Assembly (NCBI RefSeq): GCF_001424385.1
Contig: NZ_LMPO01000009.1
Location: 554,101 to 618,100 of the forward strand
Direction of reading: 5' to 3'
DNA: 64,000 bases
Source of the DNA: Curtobacterium sp. Leaf183
GTDB lineage: Bacteria > Actinomycetota > Actinomycetes > Actinomycetales > Microbacteriaceae
Below are positions 63,885 through 64,000 of this stretch, one piece after another. The position numbers and the translations under genes are program-made. Position 1 is the stretch's first letter. Each line of letters starts with the position of its first letter. The notes under the pieces are model-generated. The model worked only from the letters and a program-made list of their open reading frames with translations, had not been told where the DNA came from and made no database searches.

Positions 63885-64000
63885 TCACGGCTGCGGCGTG
63901 AGCGGGAACACGTCCGTGGTCGACGTGGTGCCGTCCTCGCGGTGCTGGGTGGCGGTGAGGTCGTACGACACGTTGCTGAACTTGCGGATGATGTTCCAGT
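63885..64000 (-). CDS. C-terminal end of an unidentified gene (5' partial)
   Basis: The last 37 codons run in from beyond the window. They include WNIIRKFSNVSYDLTATQHR and end in VFPLTPQP before a stop at 63885. A terminator follows. The fragment is too short to identify; base composition and third-position GC match the surrounding genes. Confidence 0.6.
   Translation of the reverse strand, partial: WNIIRKFSNVSYDLTATQHREDGTTSTTDVFPLTPQP

Overview
The window comes from the chromosome of a high-GC actinobacterium. The gene content and order point to Microbacteriaceae, and Curtobacterium or a close relative is the best guess (inference, no database search was possible). Signs are the type II fatty-acid operon directly behind aceE and a PucR-type regulator, a DUF3145 gene behind fabF, many GTGA/ATGA stop-start overlaps, frequent GTG starts and candidate leaderless starts. 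No prophage, insertion sequence, rRNA or CRISPR array is visible.

Layout. 1-3943 (+): the end of a sugar ABC transporter (two permeases; the binding protein must lie upstream) coupled to two GH130-like glycosidase/phosphorylase genes. 3966-9041 (+): the most unusual block, with a phosphopantetheinyl transferase, a carrier protein, an acyl-CoA dehydrogenase-like flavoprotein, an amino acid:[carrier protein] ligase related to seryl-tRNA synthetase, a double alpha/beta-hydrolase with a cysteine nucleophile, and a His-rich lipoprotein. These look like one pathway that loads an amino acid on a carrier protein, modifies it and passes it on. 8977-10521 (-): a hydrolase and a peroxiredoxin. 10756-18511 (+): aceE, fasR-like, fabD, fabH, acpP, fabF. 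18736-23864 (-): DUF3145, DUF1684, AI-2E-type transporter, a CAU-anticodon tRNA with tandem copies of its 3' end, a GT4 glycosyltransferase and a DMT transporter. 23904-25189: def (+), a lipoprotein and tRNA-Asn (-). 25293-32894 (-): a peptide/nickel-type ABC operon ending in an extra ATPase and a 2-hydroxyacid dehydrogenase.

33335-37719 (-): dnaG, dgt, dus. 37767-38249 (+): YbaK-type deacylase. 38246-41647 (-): a 49-codon gene, a DsbA-type oxidoreductase, glyS and a PLP enzyme, the last divergent from a LysR gene (41719-42696, +). 42764-46592 (-): uppS, recO, leuA and a newly read leader peptide with four consecutive Leu codons, forming a leucine attenuator. 46915-51140 (-): an ABC exporter pair and a two-component system. 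51178-58393 (-): era, a CorC-type protein, ybeY, phoH, HIT, rsmE, dnaJ, hrcA, with a CIRCE operator at 58414. 58500-64000: DUF4870 (+), hemW (-), HAD phosphatase (+), DUF1990 (-), lepA (-), and the end of an unidentified gene.

Most of the window is conserved housekeeping sequence. The points worth attention are the carrier-protein cluster at about 4.0-9.0 kb, the leu attenuator near 46.55 kb, the tRNA-derived repeats near 21.4 kb, and a decamer, GGAGGCCCGG, that recurs mostly in intergenic DNA and often in strong hairpins.
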